Source: Bacillota bacterium (GTDB lineage: Bacteria > Bacillota > Negativicutes > Sporomusales > CTSoil-080). Taken from it: a stretch of 39,089 nt of DNA. Within the stretch, counting starts at the first letter, position 1. The number at the start of each line of letters is the position of its first letter. This document shows, in pieces, positions 30,900 through 39,044 of this stretch. The position numbers and the translations under genes are program-made. Under the pieces are notes generated by a model. It ran no database searches and was not told where the DNA came from. It was given only the letters and a program-made list of their open reading frames with translations. The stretch covers positions 1 through 39,089 of the forward strand of contig JAGGAD010000019.1 of NCBI GenBank assembly GCA_017889625.1, in the 5' to 3' direction.

Positions 30900-33527
30900 A
30901 TGCCCCTCAAATTTATACTCATTGATGGCAGTAGTCTGGTGCATAGAGCTTTTTATGCTTTACCACTCTTGACGACGGCGGCTGGACAATATACCAATGC
31001 TGTATATGGTTTTACAACGATGCTGATAAAAATTATTCAGAACTATAAACCTGACCGGATTGCGGTTGCTTTTGACAAGAGCCGGAAAACTTTCCGGACG
31101 GATATTTATCCTGAATATAAGGCTCAGCGCAAACCAACTCCCAACGAATTATCGGAGCAGTTTCAGCTGACACAGGAAGTTCTTGGTGCTTTTGGTATTG
31201 CGGTGATAGAAATAGCTGGCTTTGAGGCTGATGATATTATTGGTACATTGGCATGCAGGGCGGAAGAAAATGATTGTGAAGTGAATATTGTCACTGGTGA
31301 CCGCGATGCCTTGCAACTTATTAGTCCATCAATAAAGGTGCTGTTAACCCGGAAGGGGATAACTGATGTGGAATTGATGGATCAACAAGCGATGGTTAAT
31401 AAATATGGCGTTCAGGCGAAGCAGCTTATTGATATCAAGGGGTTAATGGGTGATGTTTCTGACAATATTCCTGGGGTACCGGGGGTTGGAGAAAAGACTG
31501 CCATAAAGCTTATTAATGAATTTGGCTCGGTGGAAGCTGTGCTTGAAAATATTGATAAAATTTCAGGAAAGAAACTTCAGCAGAATCTGCGTGAGTATAG
31601 TGAGTTAGCACTTTTGTCTAAAAAACTAGCTACCATTGAGTGCAACATGCCGCTGGAATTTGTTGTTGATAATTTTGTCATTACGCCTGACCTTGAAAAA
31701 GTGCACACATTATTAACAAATTTTGAATTTAAAAGTTTGCTGACAAAAATTGATAGTCTTTTTAATGAAATTAGTGTATCTGCATCCCCGGAGCTAGCCG
31801 TAATTCCTGCTACTTGCACTGTTCTTGAAGGGGCTGGCGAAATTAACGAATTTGTAACAAAAATGCGGTGCGTTGGATCCGTGGCAGTGAATTTTGCTGT
31901 TAGTGGATCGGCTGACAACACTATAATTGGTGTAGCAATGGCTGTTCACGGACAGGCGGCCTATATTCCGGCAGGTACTCCGGCCTGGAATGGAATACTG
32001 GAAATATTGGCCGATAAAAATGTTGCTAAGCTAATTTATAATGTAAAGGTAGTTTATGAATTATGTGCGGCTCAGGCTGTGAGTTTAGCAGGGGTAGTGT
32101 TTGATCCCTTAATTGCAGCTTACCTTTTGGATCCGACAGCTGCAGAGTATCAGGCTACGTTACTTTCAACCAAGTACTTAAATAAACCGGTGGGATGGCA
32201 GGACAAAGATTGCAGTGATAATAATCCTGTGCTTGTAGTGTGGTTTGCCCAGACTATCGCGGAACTCTATCTGGTTATGCCTGGTTTGCTTAACGCTGCT
32301 GGACTGGACAGGCTATATAATGATATAGAATTTCCCTTGACTGAAGTATTGGCAGTAATGGAAACAACAGGCATAAAGGTTGATGGCGATATGCTGAGAG
32401 TTATGTCACAAAATATTGCCGATAAGGTAGAAGTGTTACTTAAGGATATTTATCAGTTGGCGGAAGAACAATTTAATGTTAACTCCACAAAACAATTGGG
32501 AGTTATATTGTTTGATAAGCTTAAGTTGCCAGTAATAAAAAAGACGAAGACAGGCTATTCTACCGACGCCGAGGTTTTGGAAAAGCTGGCAGGTGAGCAT
32601 CCATTAATTGATAAACTTTTAGAGTACCGAATGTTGACCAAGCTGAAGTCGACCTATTTAGACGGTATAAGCCAGCTTATCAGTGCTAAGACCGGACGCT
32701 TGCATACCAGCTTTAATCAAACTGTTACGGCTACCGGCAGACTTAGTAGTTCGGAGCCGAACCTTCAGAACATTCCAGTCCGTACAGATATTGGCCGAAA
32801 AATTCGCGAGTTGTTTGTCCCCGGCGAGGGTTTCGCTTATCTTATGTCTGCCGATTATTCGCAGATTGAGCTAAGAGTATTGGCACATATGGCCGGTGAT
32901 GAAGTTTTGTTGGGGGCTTTCCGTGATAATAAAGATATTCATAAGACTACGGCTTCGGAGGTATTTGGTGTGCCGGAAAGCGAAGTCACTGGCGAGATGC
33001 GCTCAAGGGCCAAAGCCGTAAACTTTGGTATTGTCTATGGTATTAGTGATTATGGTTTATCGAGAGATATAGGAGTTAGTCGTAAAGAAGCGGGGAGGTA
33101 TATTGACAGCTATTTTGACCGTTATCCAGCAGTTAAAGCATATATTGATCGCATGGTTGCTGATGCACGCCAAGATGGTTATGTTACCACTTTGTTCGGT
33201 CGGCGGCGGTATCTACCGGAAATACACAGCTCGAATTTTAACCAACGTTCTTTTGCGGAGCGTACAGCAATGAATACTCCCATCCAAGGAACAGCAGCGG
33301 ATATTATAAAAAAAGCTATGCTTGATGTTTATCGCCGCTTAATCAGTGAGGGTTTGAAGAGCAGGATAATATTGCAGGTACATGATGAACTTGTTCTTGA
33401 AGTAGCGGAAGATGAAAAAGAAAAAGTTGCCATTTTAGTTAAATCAGCGATGGAAGAAGCAGTTAACTTGGCGGTTCCGCTTACCACTGAGGTAAAGATA
33501 GGCGTAAATTGGGCTCAAGCAAAATAA
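30900..33527 (+). CDS. polA: DNA polymerase I
   Basis: An 875-aa repair and Okazaki-fragment polymerase. The 5'-3' exonuclease (FEN) domain covers about residues 1-290 (FILIDGSSLVHRAFYALP, GDRDALQLI, GLMGDVSDNIPGVPGVGEKTA). The middle 3'-5' exonuclease fold (about 310-480) has lost its DxE motif: where proofreading enzymes have FDTET there is VNFAVSG, so proofreading is probably inactive, as in Bacillus and Thermus enzymes. The polymerase domain has motif A SADYSQIELR (D652), motif B RAKAVNFGIVYGIS and motif C QVHDELVLEV (D829). AAGGTGG lies before the ATG. It heads the polA-mutM-coaE-transglycosylase run; mutM begins 12 bases after its stop. Confidence 0.98.
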   Translation: MPLKFILIDGSSLVHRAFYALPLLTTAAGQYTNAVYGFTTMLIKIIQNYKPDRIAVAFDKSRKTFRTDIYPEYKAQRKPTPNELSEQFQLTQEVLGAFGIAVIEIAGFEADDIIGTLACRAEENDCEVNIVTGDRDALQLISPSIKVLLTRKGITDVELMDQQAMVNKYGVQAKQLIDIKGLMGDVSDNIPGVPGVGEKTAIKLINEFGSVEAVLENIDKISGKKLQQNLREYSELALLSKKLATIECNMPLEFVVDNFVITPDLEKVHTLLTNFEFKSLLTKIDSLFNEISVSASPELAVIPATCTVLEGAGEINEFVTKMRCVGSVAVNFAVSGSADNTIIGVAMAVHGQAAYIPAGTPAWNGILEILADKNVAKLIYNVKVVYELCAAQAVSLAGVVFDPLIAAYLLDPTAAEYQATLLSTKYLNKPVGWQDKDCSDNNPVLVVWFAQTIAELYLVMPGLLNAAGLDRLYNDIEFPLTEVLAVMETTGIKVDGDMLRVMSQNIADKVEVLLKDIYQLAEEQFNVNSTKQLGVILFDKLKLPVIKKTKTGYSTDAEVLEKLAGEHPLIDKLLEYRMLTKLKSTYLDGISQLISAKTGRLHTSFNQTVTATGRLSSSEPNLQNIPVRTDIGRKIRELFVPGEGFAYLMSADYSQIELRVLAHMAGDEVLLGAFRDNKDIHKTTASEVFGVPESEVTGEMRSRAKAVNFGIVYGISDYGLSRDIGVSRKEAGRYIDSYFDRYPAVKAYIDRMVADARQDGYVTTLFGRRRYLPEIHSSNFNQRSFAERTAMNTPIQGTAADIIKKAMLDVYRRLISEGLKSRIILQVHDELVLEVAEDEKEKVAILVKSAMEEAVNLAVPLTTEVKIGVNWAQAK

Positions 33528-33539
33528 TGGAGGTATATT

Positions 33540-34364
33540 ATGCCAGAAATGCCTGAAGTGGAAACGATTCGTCGGACACTGGCGGATAAAGTAGTTGGAA
33601 ATAAAATAGCTAATGTTGAGATGTTATTGCCGCGCCTTATAAAGTGGCCGTCGGCTCATGAATTTCAGGCCCTAGTTACTAACAGGACGATAAAGAGCCT
33701 GGAACGGCGTGGAAAATATCTCTTGTTTTATTTTGATAGCGACTTGGTGATGGTTGTTCATTTAAGAATGACGGGCCGGATTTATTACTCATCGGTAGTC
33801 GAACAGGATGATAGATTCATTCGGATTATATTTAGTTTTGATAATGGAGCAGCTTTGTTTTATGCCGATAGCCGTACGCTAGGGACTTTATATGTTATGC
33901 CAACCAATGAACTTTGGCGGATTAACGGGTTAGCTAAATTAGGCCCTGAGCCGATGTCGCCTGAATTTACCCTTGAATATTTTCAACAAATTCTGGCCAA
34001 ACGAAAAGGAAAAATTAAGTCTTTGCTGTTAAATCAGCAGATTATCGGGGGCTTAGGAAACATTTATGTAGATGAAAGTCTATTCCTGGCGGGAGTACGT
34101 CCAGAACGGAATGCCGCTAGTCTTGCTGCTGAAGAGTCTAACCGGCTATATCAAGCGATAAATAAAGTAATTGAACAAGGCATAAATTATGGAGGAACAA
34201 CTTTCCGTGATTATCGTGATGGTGAGGGCAAGCGTGGTGAAAATCAATACCATCTTAACGTGTATGGACGAGAAAATCAGCCCTGCAAAACCTGTGGAAC
34301 TTTGATCGCTAAAACAGAAGTTGGTGGACGTGGTACCCACTATTGTCCGCATTGCCAGCAATAG
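33540..34364 (+). CDS. mutM: formamidopyrimidine-DNA glycosylase (Fpg)
   Basis: A 274-aa bifunctional DNA glycosylase/AP lyase that removes 8-oxoguanine and other oxidised purines. The N-terminus is MPEMPEVETIRR. In Fpg the catalytic N-terminal proline follows the initiator Met (P2), with E3 next; here the sequence begins M-P-E and then repeats M-P-E-V, so either Met could in principle be the start. The 33540 start has GGAGG upstream. LERRGKYLLF carries the conserved Lys, and the DNA-binding zinc finger CKTCGTLIAKTEVGGRGTHY, then CPHC, ends the protein. Its operon neighbours are polA and coaE, nine bases downstream. Confidence 0.97.
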   Translation: MPEMPEVETIRRTLADKVVGNKIANVEMLLPRLIKWPSAHEFQALVTNRTIKSLERRGKYLLFYFDSDLVMVVHLRMTGRIYYSSVVEQDDRFIRIIFSFDNGAALFYADSRTLGTLYVMPTNELWRINGLAKLGPEPMSPEFTLEYFQQILAKRKGKIKSLLLNQQIIGGLGNIYVDESLFLAGVRPERNAASLAAEESNRLYQAINKVIEQGINYGGTTFRDYRDGEGKRGENQYHLNVYGRENQPCKTCGTLIAKTEVGGRGTHYCPHCQQ

Positions 34365-34373
34365 GAGGCAGTA

Positions 34374-34985
34374 ATGGTAGTTGTTGGTTTGACGGGCGGG
34401 ATTGCCTGTGGAAAAAGTACCGTCAGCAATATCATGGAAAATTTTGGGGCAGTCATTATTGATGCTGACAAGTTAGCGCGGCAGGTGGTCGAACCTGGTC
34501 AGCCAGCATGGCGGCTGATTGTTGAGTGGTTGGGACAGGGATTTTTGGCTGATAATCAAGAACTTGACCGCAAGAAACTGGGGGAACTAGTTTTTTCTGA
34601 TGATGTGGCAAGATTGCGATTAGAAGAAATAACTCATCCGTGCATCAAGGCGGTAATATTTAATAGCCTTGCCATTGCGGGGGATAATGGCTATAAAGTG
34701 GCAGTACTCGATGTGCCGCTGCTTTTTGAAACAGGATGGAATAAGCATACCGACATTAATTGGTTGGTATGGGTTGATAGAAAAACTCAATTGGAACGCC
34801 TTATTAAGCGGGATAACTTGACTATTTCCCAGGCCGAAAGCCGGATAGCTGCGCAAATGAGTCTTGAACAAAAACTTCGATTAGCAGACATTGTAATTGA
34901 TAACAGCAAAAGTGTTGAAGATACCTGGCGGCAAGTTAATGAGGCATGGCACCAACTTATATTTGTTGCACAAAATAATGTTTAA
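34374..34985 (+). CDS. coaE: dephospho-CoA kinase
   Basis: A 203-aa P-loop kinase for the last step of coenzyme A synthesis: it phosphorylates the 3'-hydroxyl of dephospho-CoA with ATP. Walker A is LTGGIACGKST near the N-terminus. DADKLARQVVEPG and DVPLLFETGW are the conserved CoaE substrate and lid motifs, and RLIKRDNLTISQAESRI is the usual helical region. AGGAGG lies upstream of the ATG. Placement between mutM and a transglycosylase follows a conserved order seen in related Bacillota. The C-terminus is a few residues longer than the core domain and looks unremarkable. Confidence 0.97.
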   Translation: MVVVGLTGGIACGKSTVSNIMENFGAVIIDADKLARQVVEPGQPAWRLIVEWLGQGFLADNQELDRKKLGELVFSDDVARLRLEEITHPCIKAVIFNSLAIAGDNGYKVAVLDVPLLFETGWNKHTDINWLVWVDRKTQLERLIKRDNLTISQAESRIAAQMSLEQKLRLADIVIDNSKSVEDTWRQVNEAWHQLIFVAQNNV

Positions 34986-35041
34986 TAAGCATTATTCGAC
35001 ATTAATACACATAAATATTGTAGAAAAGTGTTTAAAAGTGA

Positions 35042-35620
35042 GTGATTATTTTGCGTTGTTTAACCTGGCTGAAAGCTTTGGCGGTATTAGTAACGCTGGC
35101 GGCAGTTACAGGGTATTTAACTTATAACAGTGAATGGTTTCAAAAAAAATACATATATCCATTTCCTCATCAAGAAATTATTTACCACTATGCACTGCAA
35201 AATCAAGTTGACCCGTTTTTGACGGCAGCAGTTATTAAAGCTGAAAGCAAATTTGTATCAAATGCTAAATCAATTAAGGGAGCTGTCGGTTTGATGCAAA
35301 TGATGCCAGAAACGGCACGGTGGGTAGCTGAACAATCCGATTATAAAGGTTTTTATGATGGACAGCTCTATGATCCTGAAGTAAGTATTTGCTTTGGTAC
35401 GTGGTACTTGGCGTCGCTTAAAAATGAGTTTAATAATAATGAAGTTTTAGTATTAGCAGCATATAATGGCGGTCGGGGAAATGTTAAGCAATGGATGAAG
35501 CAATATGGATGGTCGGATGACTTTTATCAGATAGAGGAAATCCCGTTTAAGGAAACTAGAGATTATGTTCGTAAGGTACTAGAGGCGAGGTTGCGTTATC
35601 AAATGCTTTATGGGAAATAG
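35042..35620 (+). CDS. membrane-anchored lytic transglycosylase (SLT domain)
   Basis: A 192-aa peptidoglycan lytic transglycosylase. An N-terminal signal anchor (about residues 8-26, TWLKALAVLVTLAAVTGYL) is followed by an SLT domain with catalytic E68 in IKAESKF and the family motifs GAVGLMQMMPETA and LAAYNGGRGNVKQW. It would cut glycan strands between MurNAc and GlcNAc at the outer face of the membrane. The start GTG at 35042 has no strong ribosome site; a TTG at 35051 is another option. It is 56 bases after coaE and probably the last gene of the polA operon, with a good terminator after it. Confidence 0.94.
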   Translation: MIILRCLTWLKALAVLVTLAAVTGYLTYNSEWFQKKYIYPFPHQEIIYHYALQNQVDPFLTAAVIKAESKFVSNAKSIKGAVGLMQMMPETARWVAEQSDYKGFYDGQLYDPEVSICFGTWYLASLKNEFNNNEVLVLAAYNGGRGNVKQWMKQYGWSDDFYQIEEIPFKETRDYVRKVLEARLRYQMLYGK

Positions 35621-35708
35621 CTTTTCGAAAGAATGGGCTGTAACACTAAGTTTTCTGAACTGCTCCCCGTCGTCAAGTAGACAATGAAATAAGGAAAAAA
35701 TTCCTTGT

Positions 35709-35747
35709 GCTAGCATCCCTGAAAAATGGGATGCTAGCAGTTTTTTT
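35709..35747 (+). terminator. Rho-independent terminator after the lytic transglycosylase
   Basis: GCTAGCATCCC (35709-35719) and GGGATGCTAGC (35728-35738) form an 11-bp perfect stem with an 8-nt loop, then seven T residues at 35741-35747. Confidence 0.93.
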
Positions 35748-35889
35748 ATGCGGCTAAATACATCTCATGTTTTTCACATGGAGTCAAGACGCCAAGATTT
35801 CGTTGTACCCATTTTGTGGTGTAATAAATTACGTAACGTTTAATCATGTCAACTAAAGATTTTCTAGCCCTAAAACGTTTTCTGCCAAT
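35746..35889 (-). pseudogene. remnant of an IS3-type transposase C-terminus
   Basis: On the reverse strand the frame 35853-35746 reads VDMIKRYVIYYTTKWVQRNL, then GVLTPCEKHEMYLAA and stop. This follows the C-terminal pattern of IS3-family OrfB transposases (helix, then YYxxxRxQxxLxxLTPxEYR, ending AA). Just upstream (35889-35855) a different frame gives AENVLGLENL, so a frameshift interrupts the coding sequence. The DDE core is absent and no terminal repeats are evident. It is a decayed fragment. The surrounding 35890-35960 holds an AAAAACAT/ATGTTTTT hairpin and no gene. Confidence 0.6.
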
Positions 35890-35966
35890 ACTGTTATCGC
35901 TTCAAAATTCCCCAAAAACATGCTACCCACCAGCATAATAGGATGTTTTTTGTAATACTATAGTGA

Positions 35967-35995
35967 TTGACAAAATGAAAAGGGTGGTATATCAT
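35967..35995 (+). promoter_or_regulatory. promoter of the feo operon
   Basis: Consensus TTGACA (35967-35972), a 17-nt spacer and TATCAT (35990-35995). The Fur box lies directly downstream, over the expected transcription start. Confidence 0.8.
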
Positions 35996-36003
35996 AATAG
36001 CAA

Positions 36004-36018
36004 TGATAATGATTATCA
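36004..36018. promoter_or_regulatory. Fur box of the feo operon
   Basis: TGATAATGATTATCA is a perfect 7-1-7 inverted repeat matching the Fur consensus core. It begins nine bases after the -10, so Fe-loaded Fur would block initiation when iron is plentiful. Location before feoA supports the assignment. Confidence 0.88.
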
Positions 36019-36046
36019 ATATCGTATTAGAGGGGCGATAAAATAT

Positions 36047-36271
36047 ATGGCTAAAATGTTAAATCAGCTGAAGCCGGGCGATGTTGGCATTGTGTGTCGG
36101 GTAATTGGTAATGGGGCGGTTAAACGTCGGCTATTAGATATGGGCCTTGTCGCCGGGACTCCGGTTAAGGTGCAAAAATATGCACCGTTAGGTGATCCGA
36201 TGGAAATAAAGGTAAAGAATTTCAACCTTTCTTTGCGTAAAGCAGAAGCGGCGTTGATCGAACTGTCTTAA
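36047..36271 (+). CDS. feoA: ferrous iron transport protein A
   Basis: A 74-aa SH3-like cytoplasmic protein that assists FeoB in Fe(II) uptake. LKPGDVGIVCRVIGNGAVKRRLLDMGLVAGTPVKV is the typical FeoA pattern (LxPGxxGxV...RRLLDMGLxxG), ending with the LRxxEAxxIEL beta strand. I chose the ATG at 36047; a frame extending up to a GTG at 35963 would translate through the promoter and the Fur box and is rejected. AGGGG is 11 bases upstream, a little far. It is 90 bases before feoB in the same iron-controlled operon. Confidence 0.93.
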   Translation: MAKMLNQLKPGDVGIVCRVIGNGAVKRRLLDMGLVAGTPVKVQKYAPLGDPMEIKVKNFNLSLRKAEAALIELS

Positions 36272-36361
36272 CCCCGGTAACGGTATAATAAGTGTTAATT
36301 TTTGACGATAACTTGCACTAAAGAATGCGATAAGTATAGGTATAGCGATAGGGGGAAAAAA

Positions 36362-38698
36362 ATGGGGAACCATCATGTGATAGTGGCGTTAGCGGGTAAT
36401 CCTAATTCCGGGAAAACCACGATTTTTAATAATATAACTGGCTCGCACCAGCGGGTAGGAAATTATCCCGGTGTAACTGTAGAAAGGCGCGAAGGAGTTC
36501 GCCGGTTTAAAGACCGCGAGTTGCTTTTTTTAGATTTGCCGGGAACCTACAGCTTGACGGCGCATTCTCAAGATGAAGTAGTAGCCAGAACCGCCATCAT
36601 CAATGAAACACCGGATCTTATTGTCAATGTTTTGGATGCTTCTAATTTAGACCGGAATATGTATTTGGCGCTGCAATTATTGGAATTGGAACGACCGGTA
36701 ATTTTAGCCCTCAATATGGTTGATATGGCTGAAAAACGTGGCTTGAAGCTAAATGTAGCTTTGTTAAGTCAAAAACTCGGTACTCCGATAGTGAAAATGG
36801 TAGGTCGCCATAACCGGGGAACTAGGCAACTATTAGAAACAGTTATTAATGTTGCTGATGAACAAGCTTGTAATGAGTTTAGGTTGGATTATGGGGCTGA
36901 GGTTGAACGAGCAATTGCTGAGATAAATTCAGGGTTTAACGCTACTGCTGACTTAAAATATCCCCGGCGCTGGTTAGCGATTAAACTTTTGGAAAATGAT
37001 GAAGAAATTCGTGCAATTGTTGGTCAATTGCCACAAACGGAGAACTTATTGGCAGTTGTCGATCAGGCCCGTGATGATTTATATACGCAATTTGGGGAGG
37101 CACCGGAGTTTGTTATTACTGAGTGTCGCTATCGATTTATTAGTGCGGTTTGCAATGAGGTAATAAGCTCTGAGGGAGAATGGGTGCAGACGGCTTCGGA
37201 TAAAATCGACCGTGTATTGACCAACCGCTTAATTGGGCTGCCGATATTTTTTGGGATCATGTGGCTGTTGTTTCAAATTGTATTTACTATTGGTCAATAT
37301 CCTCAAGGGTGGATTGAGCAAGGGGTTGCCATATTTAGTGGTTTGATTAGTACATATATGCCAGATGGTGAACTAAAGTCGTTGGTTGTGGATGGGATTA
37401 TCGGTGGCGTCGGCGGAGTGCTTACTTTTCTTCCTAATATATTATTGTTATTCTTAGGCATAGCATTATTAGAAGACAGCGGCTATATGGCCCGAGCTGC
37501 TTTTGTTATGGATAGAATCATGAAAGCGGTTGGCCTGCATGGTAAAGCATTTATTCCGCTGCTCGTTGGCTTTGGTTGTAATGTTCCGGCCATCATGGGA
37601 ACTCGCACTTTAGAAAACCCGCGTGATCGATTGGTAACAATTTTAGTAGCACCGATGATGAGTTGCAGTGCTCGACTGCCGATATATACGCTTCTTATTG
37701 CCGCATTCTTTTCGCCAGAACTAGCGGGAACGATATTATTTGCGATATATTTATTGGGTGTTGTGTTGGCTATTGTGATGGCGAAACTTTTCCGCAAAGT
37801 GCTTTTCCCAGGGGAAACAGAAACGTTTGTTATGGAAATGCCTGCTTATCATATGCCGACAATTAGAAGCATTGTTATCCATATGTGGGAACGGAGTATG
37901 CTGTACCTTAAGAAGGCAGGGACCTTAATTTTGGCGGCTTCCATTTTGGTTTGGTTTATGGTGAGCTACCCAAGTGACGTATCATATAGTCGCGATTATG
38001 ATCAGGCTAAAGTACAAACTGAGGTAAATTATTCATTTTTAATTAATGATGAAGTTTTTACACCGCTCCATATTAGGATGGTTGAAGAAAATGTAGACTT
38101 TTCAAAAATGGTTGATAAACTTAAAGTGCTTGACGAACAAGGAAAAAATGATCCTGACGAAATTCAAACAAAACAAGGAAAATTGGAACAAGCTAACCCG
38201 GAGATATATACATTTGCCTCTAAGTACTGGGCATTGGAAAAAAAACGAGATGATGATATTGAAGCTTTAGATAAAGCTCAGGCCTCGGAAAAATTAGCTG
38301 GCAGTTATGCCGGACAATTCGGGAAAATCGTCGAGCCGGTTTTAAAGCCGCTGGGGTTTGATTGGAAGATTGGTGTGGGCTTATTTGCTGCAGTGGCGGC
38401 CAAGGAAGTTTTAGTTAGTACTCTAGGTACGATCTATAGTGTTGGTGGAGTGGGTGGGGATTCGGCAGCACTAGGTGAGGTGTTGGCGGCAGATCCAACC
38501 TTTAGCCCGTTAGTTGCGTGTTCGTTAATTGTCTTTACGCTACTATATTCGCCATGTTTGGCAGCACTAGCCGTAGTACGGCGTGAAACAAATTCTTGGA
38601 AATGGACTATTTTTACATCGGTTTACTCAACTATATTGGCATGGGTTATGGCTTTCCTGATTTTTCAAATTGGAACACTGCTAGGGATTGGTTTGTAA
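36362..38698 (+). CDS. feoB: ferrous iron transport protein B (FeoB GTPase-permease)
   Basis: A 778-aa inner-membrane Fe(II) transporter. The N-terminal G domain has G1 GNPNSGKTT, the switch region VGNYPGVTVERREG, G3 DLPGTYSL and G4 NMVD, then a helical regulatory domain to about residue 270. The membrane part (about 285-775) has the Gate motifs, including GCNVPAIMGTRTLENPRDR and MMSCSARLPIYTLL, each with the characteristic Cys. A charged loop of about 100 residues (near residues 540-645) interrupts the C-terminal half. I chose the ATG at 36362, after GGGGGAAAAAA; an upstream in-frame ATG at 36302 gives a non-homologous extension. It is followed 18 bases later by a small Cys-rich partner. Confidence 0.97.
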   Translation: MGNHHVIVALAGNPNSGKTTIFNNITGSHQRVGNYPGVTVERREGVRRFKDRELLFLDLPGTYSLTAHSQDEVVARTAIINETPDLIVNVLDASNLDRNMYLALQLLELERPVILALNMVDMAEKRGLKLNVALLSQKLGTPIVKMVGRHNRGTRQLLETVINVADEQACNEFRLDYGAEVERAIAEINSGFNATADLKYPRRWLAIKLLENDEEIRAIVGQLPQTENLLAVVDQARDDLYTQFGEAPEFVITECRYRFISAVCNEVISSEGEWVQTASDKIDRVLTNRLIGLPIFFGIMWLLFQIVFTIGQYPQGWIEQGVAIFSGLISTYMPDGELKSLVVDGIIGGVGGVLTFLPNILLLFLGIALLEDSGYMARAAFVMDRIMKAVGLHGKAFIPLLVGFGCNVPAIMGTRTLENPRDRLVTILVAPMMSCSARLPIYTLLIAAFFSPELAGTILFAIYLLGVVLAIVMAKLFRKVLFPGETETFVMEMPAYHMPTIRSIVIHMWERSMLYLKKAGTLILAASILVWFMVSYPSDVSYSRDYDQAKVQTEVNYSFLINDEVFTPLHIRMVEENVDFSKMVDKLKVLDEQGKNDPDEIQTKQGKLEQANPEIYTFASKYWALEKKRDDDIEALDKAQASEKLAGSYAGQFGKIVEPVLKPLGFDWKIGVGLFAAVAAKEVLVSTLGTIYSVGGVGGDSAALGEVLAADPTFSPLVACSLIVFTLLYSPCLAALAVVRRETNSWKWTIFTSVYSTILAWVMAFLIFQIGTLLGIGL

Positions 38699-38716
38699 AA
38701 GATAGGAGCGTTGTGT

Positions 38717-38887
38717 ATGGAAAAATTGGTAATTGTAATAATTGGAATTTTAGCGCTGGTATATGTTGTCTATATGTTATGGCGTAATCTGTCTGGTAAA
38801 GCCGGTTGTAATTGCGCTAACAAAGGCTCATGCTGTTCTACTAATAATTGTTGCGCAGCTCATCATTTAAAAAAATCGGAGCAGTAA
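38717..38887 (+). CDS. FeoB-associated Cys-rich membrane protein
   Basis: A 56-aa protein: one N-terminal hydrophobic helix (about residues 4-22, LVIVIIGILALVYVVYMLW), then a short tail with six cysteines (CNCANKGSCC...NNCC). This layout is that of the small FeoB-associated Cys-rich proteins often found after feoB; the cysteines could bind Fe(II) or another metal near the FeoB mouth, but the function is unproven. AGGAG stands eight bases before the ATG. It is the third gene of the Fur-controlled operon. Confidence 0.88.
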   Translation: MEKLVIVIIGILALVYVVYMLWRNLSGKAGCNCANKGSCCSTNNCCAAHHLKKSEQ

Positions 38888-38946
38888 AATAAGACAAAAA
38901 CAGTGGCATTTTATTAAGCTGATTTATAAGGTGTCATTATCACAAG

Positions 38947-38955
38947 TTATACACA
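38947..38955 (+). promoter_or_regulatory. TTATACACA (DnaA-box-like) upstream of tRNA-Leu(CAG) promoter
   Basis: The same 9-mer, within the same 13-base stretch AAGTTATACACAA, as at 14014-14022, and likewise ending 17 nt before the -35 of a tRNA-Leu promoter. Confidence 0.5.
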
Positions 38956-38972
38956 ACTAGTAAAAAATCATG

Positions 38973-39000
38973 TTGACATTTTGTTATGAATTGATATAAT
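38973..39000 (+). promoter_or_regulatory. promoter of tRNA-Leu(CAG)
   Basis: Consensus TTGACA (38973-38978), a 16-nt spacer and TATAAT (38995-39000). Spacing is identical to the promoter at 14040-14067. Confidence 0.88.
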
Positions 39001-39044
39001 AATATCTGTTGGTAATAGTGAGTTCTACTGAAAAAGTTCAGTAT

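Noticed and set aside
35963-36046. Upstream GTG start extending feoA by 28 codons
   Set aside because: It would encode the promoter -10 and the Fur box; the FeoA family begins near the ATG at 36047.
37483-37797. 104-codon reverse frame within feoB
   Set aside because: Antisense to conserved membrane segments of FeoB; no start signal.
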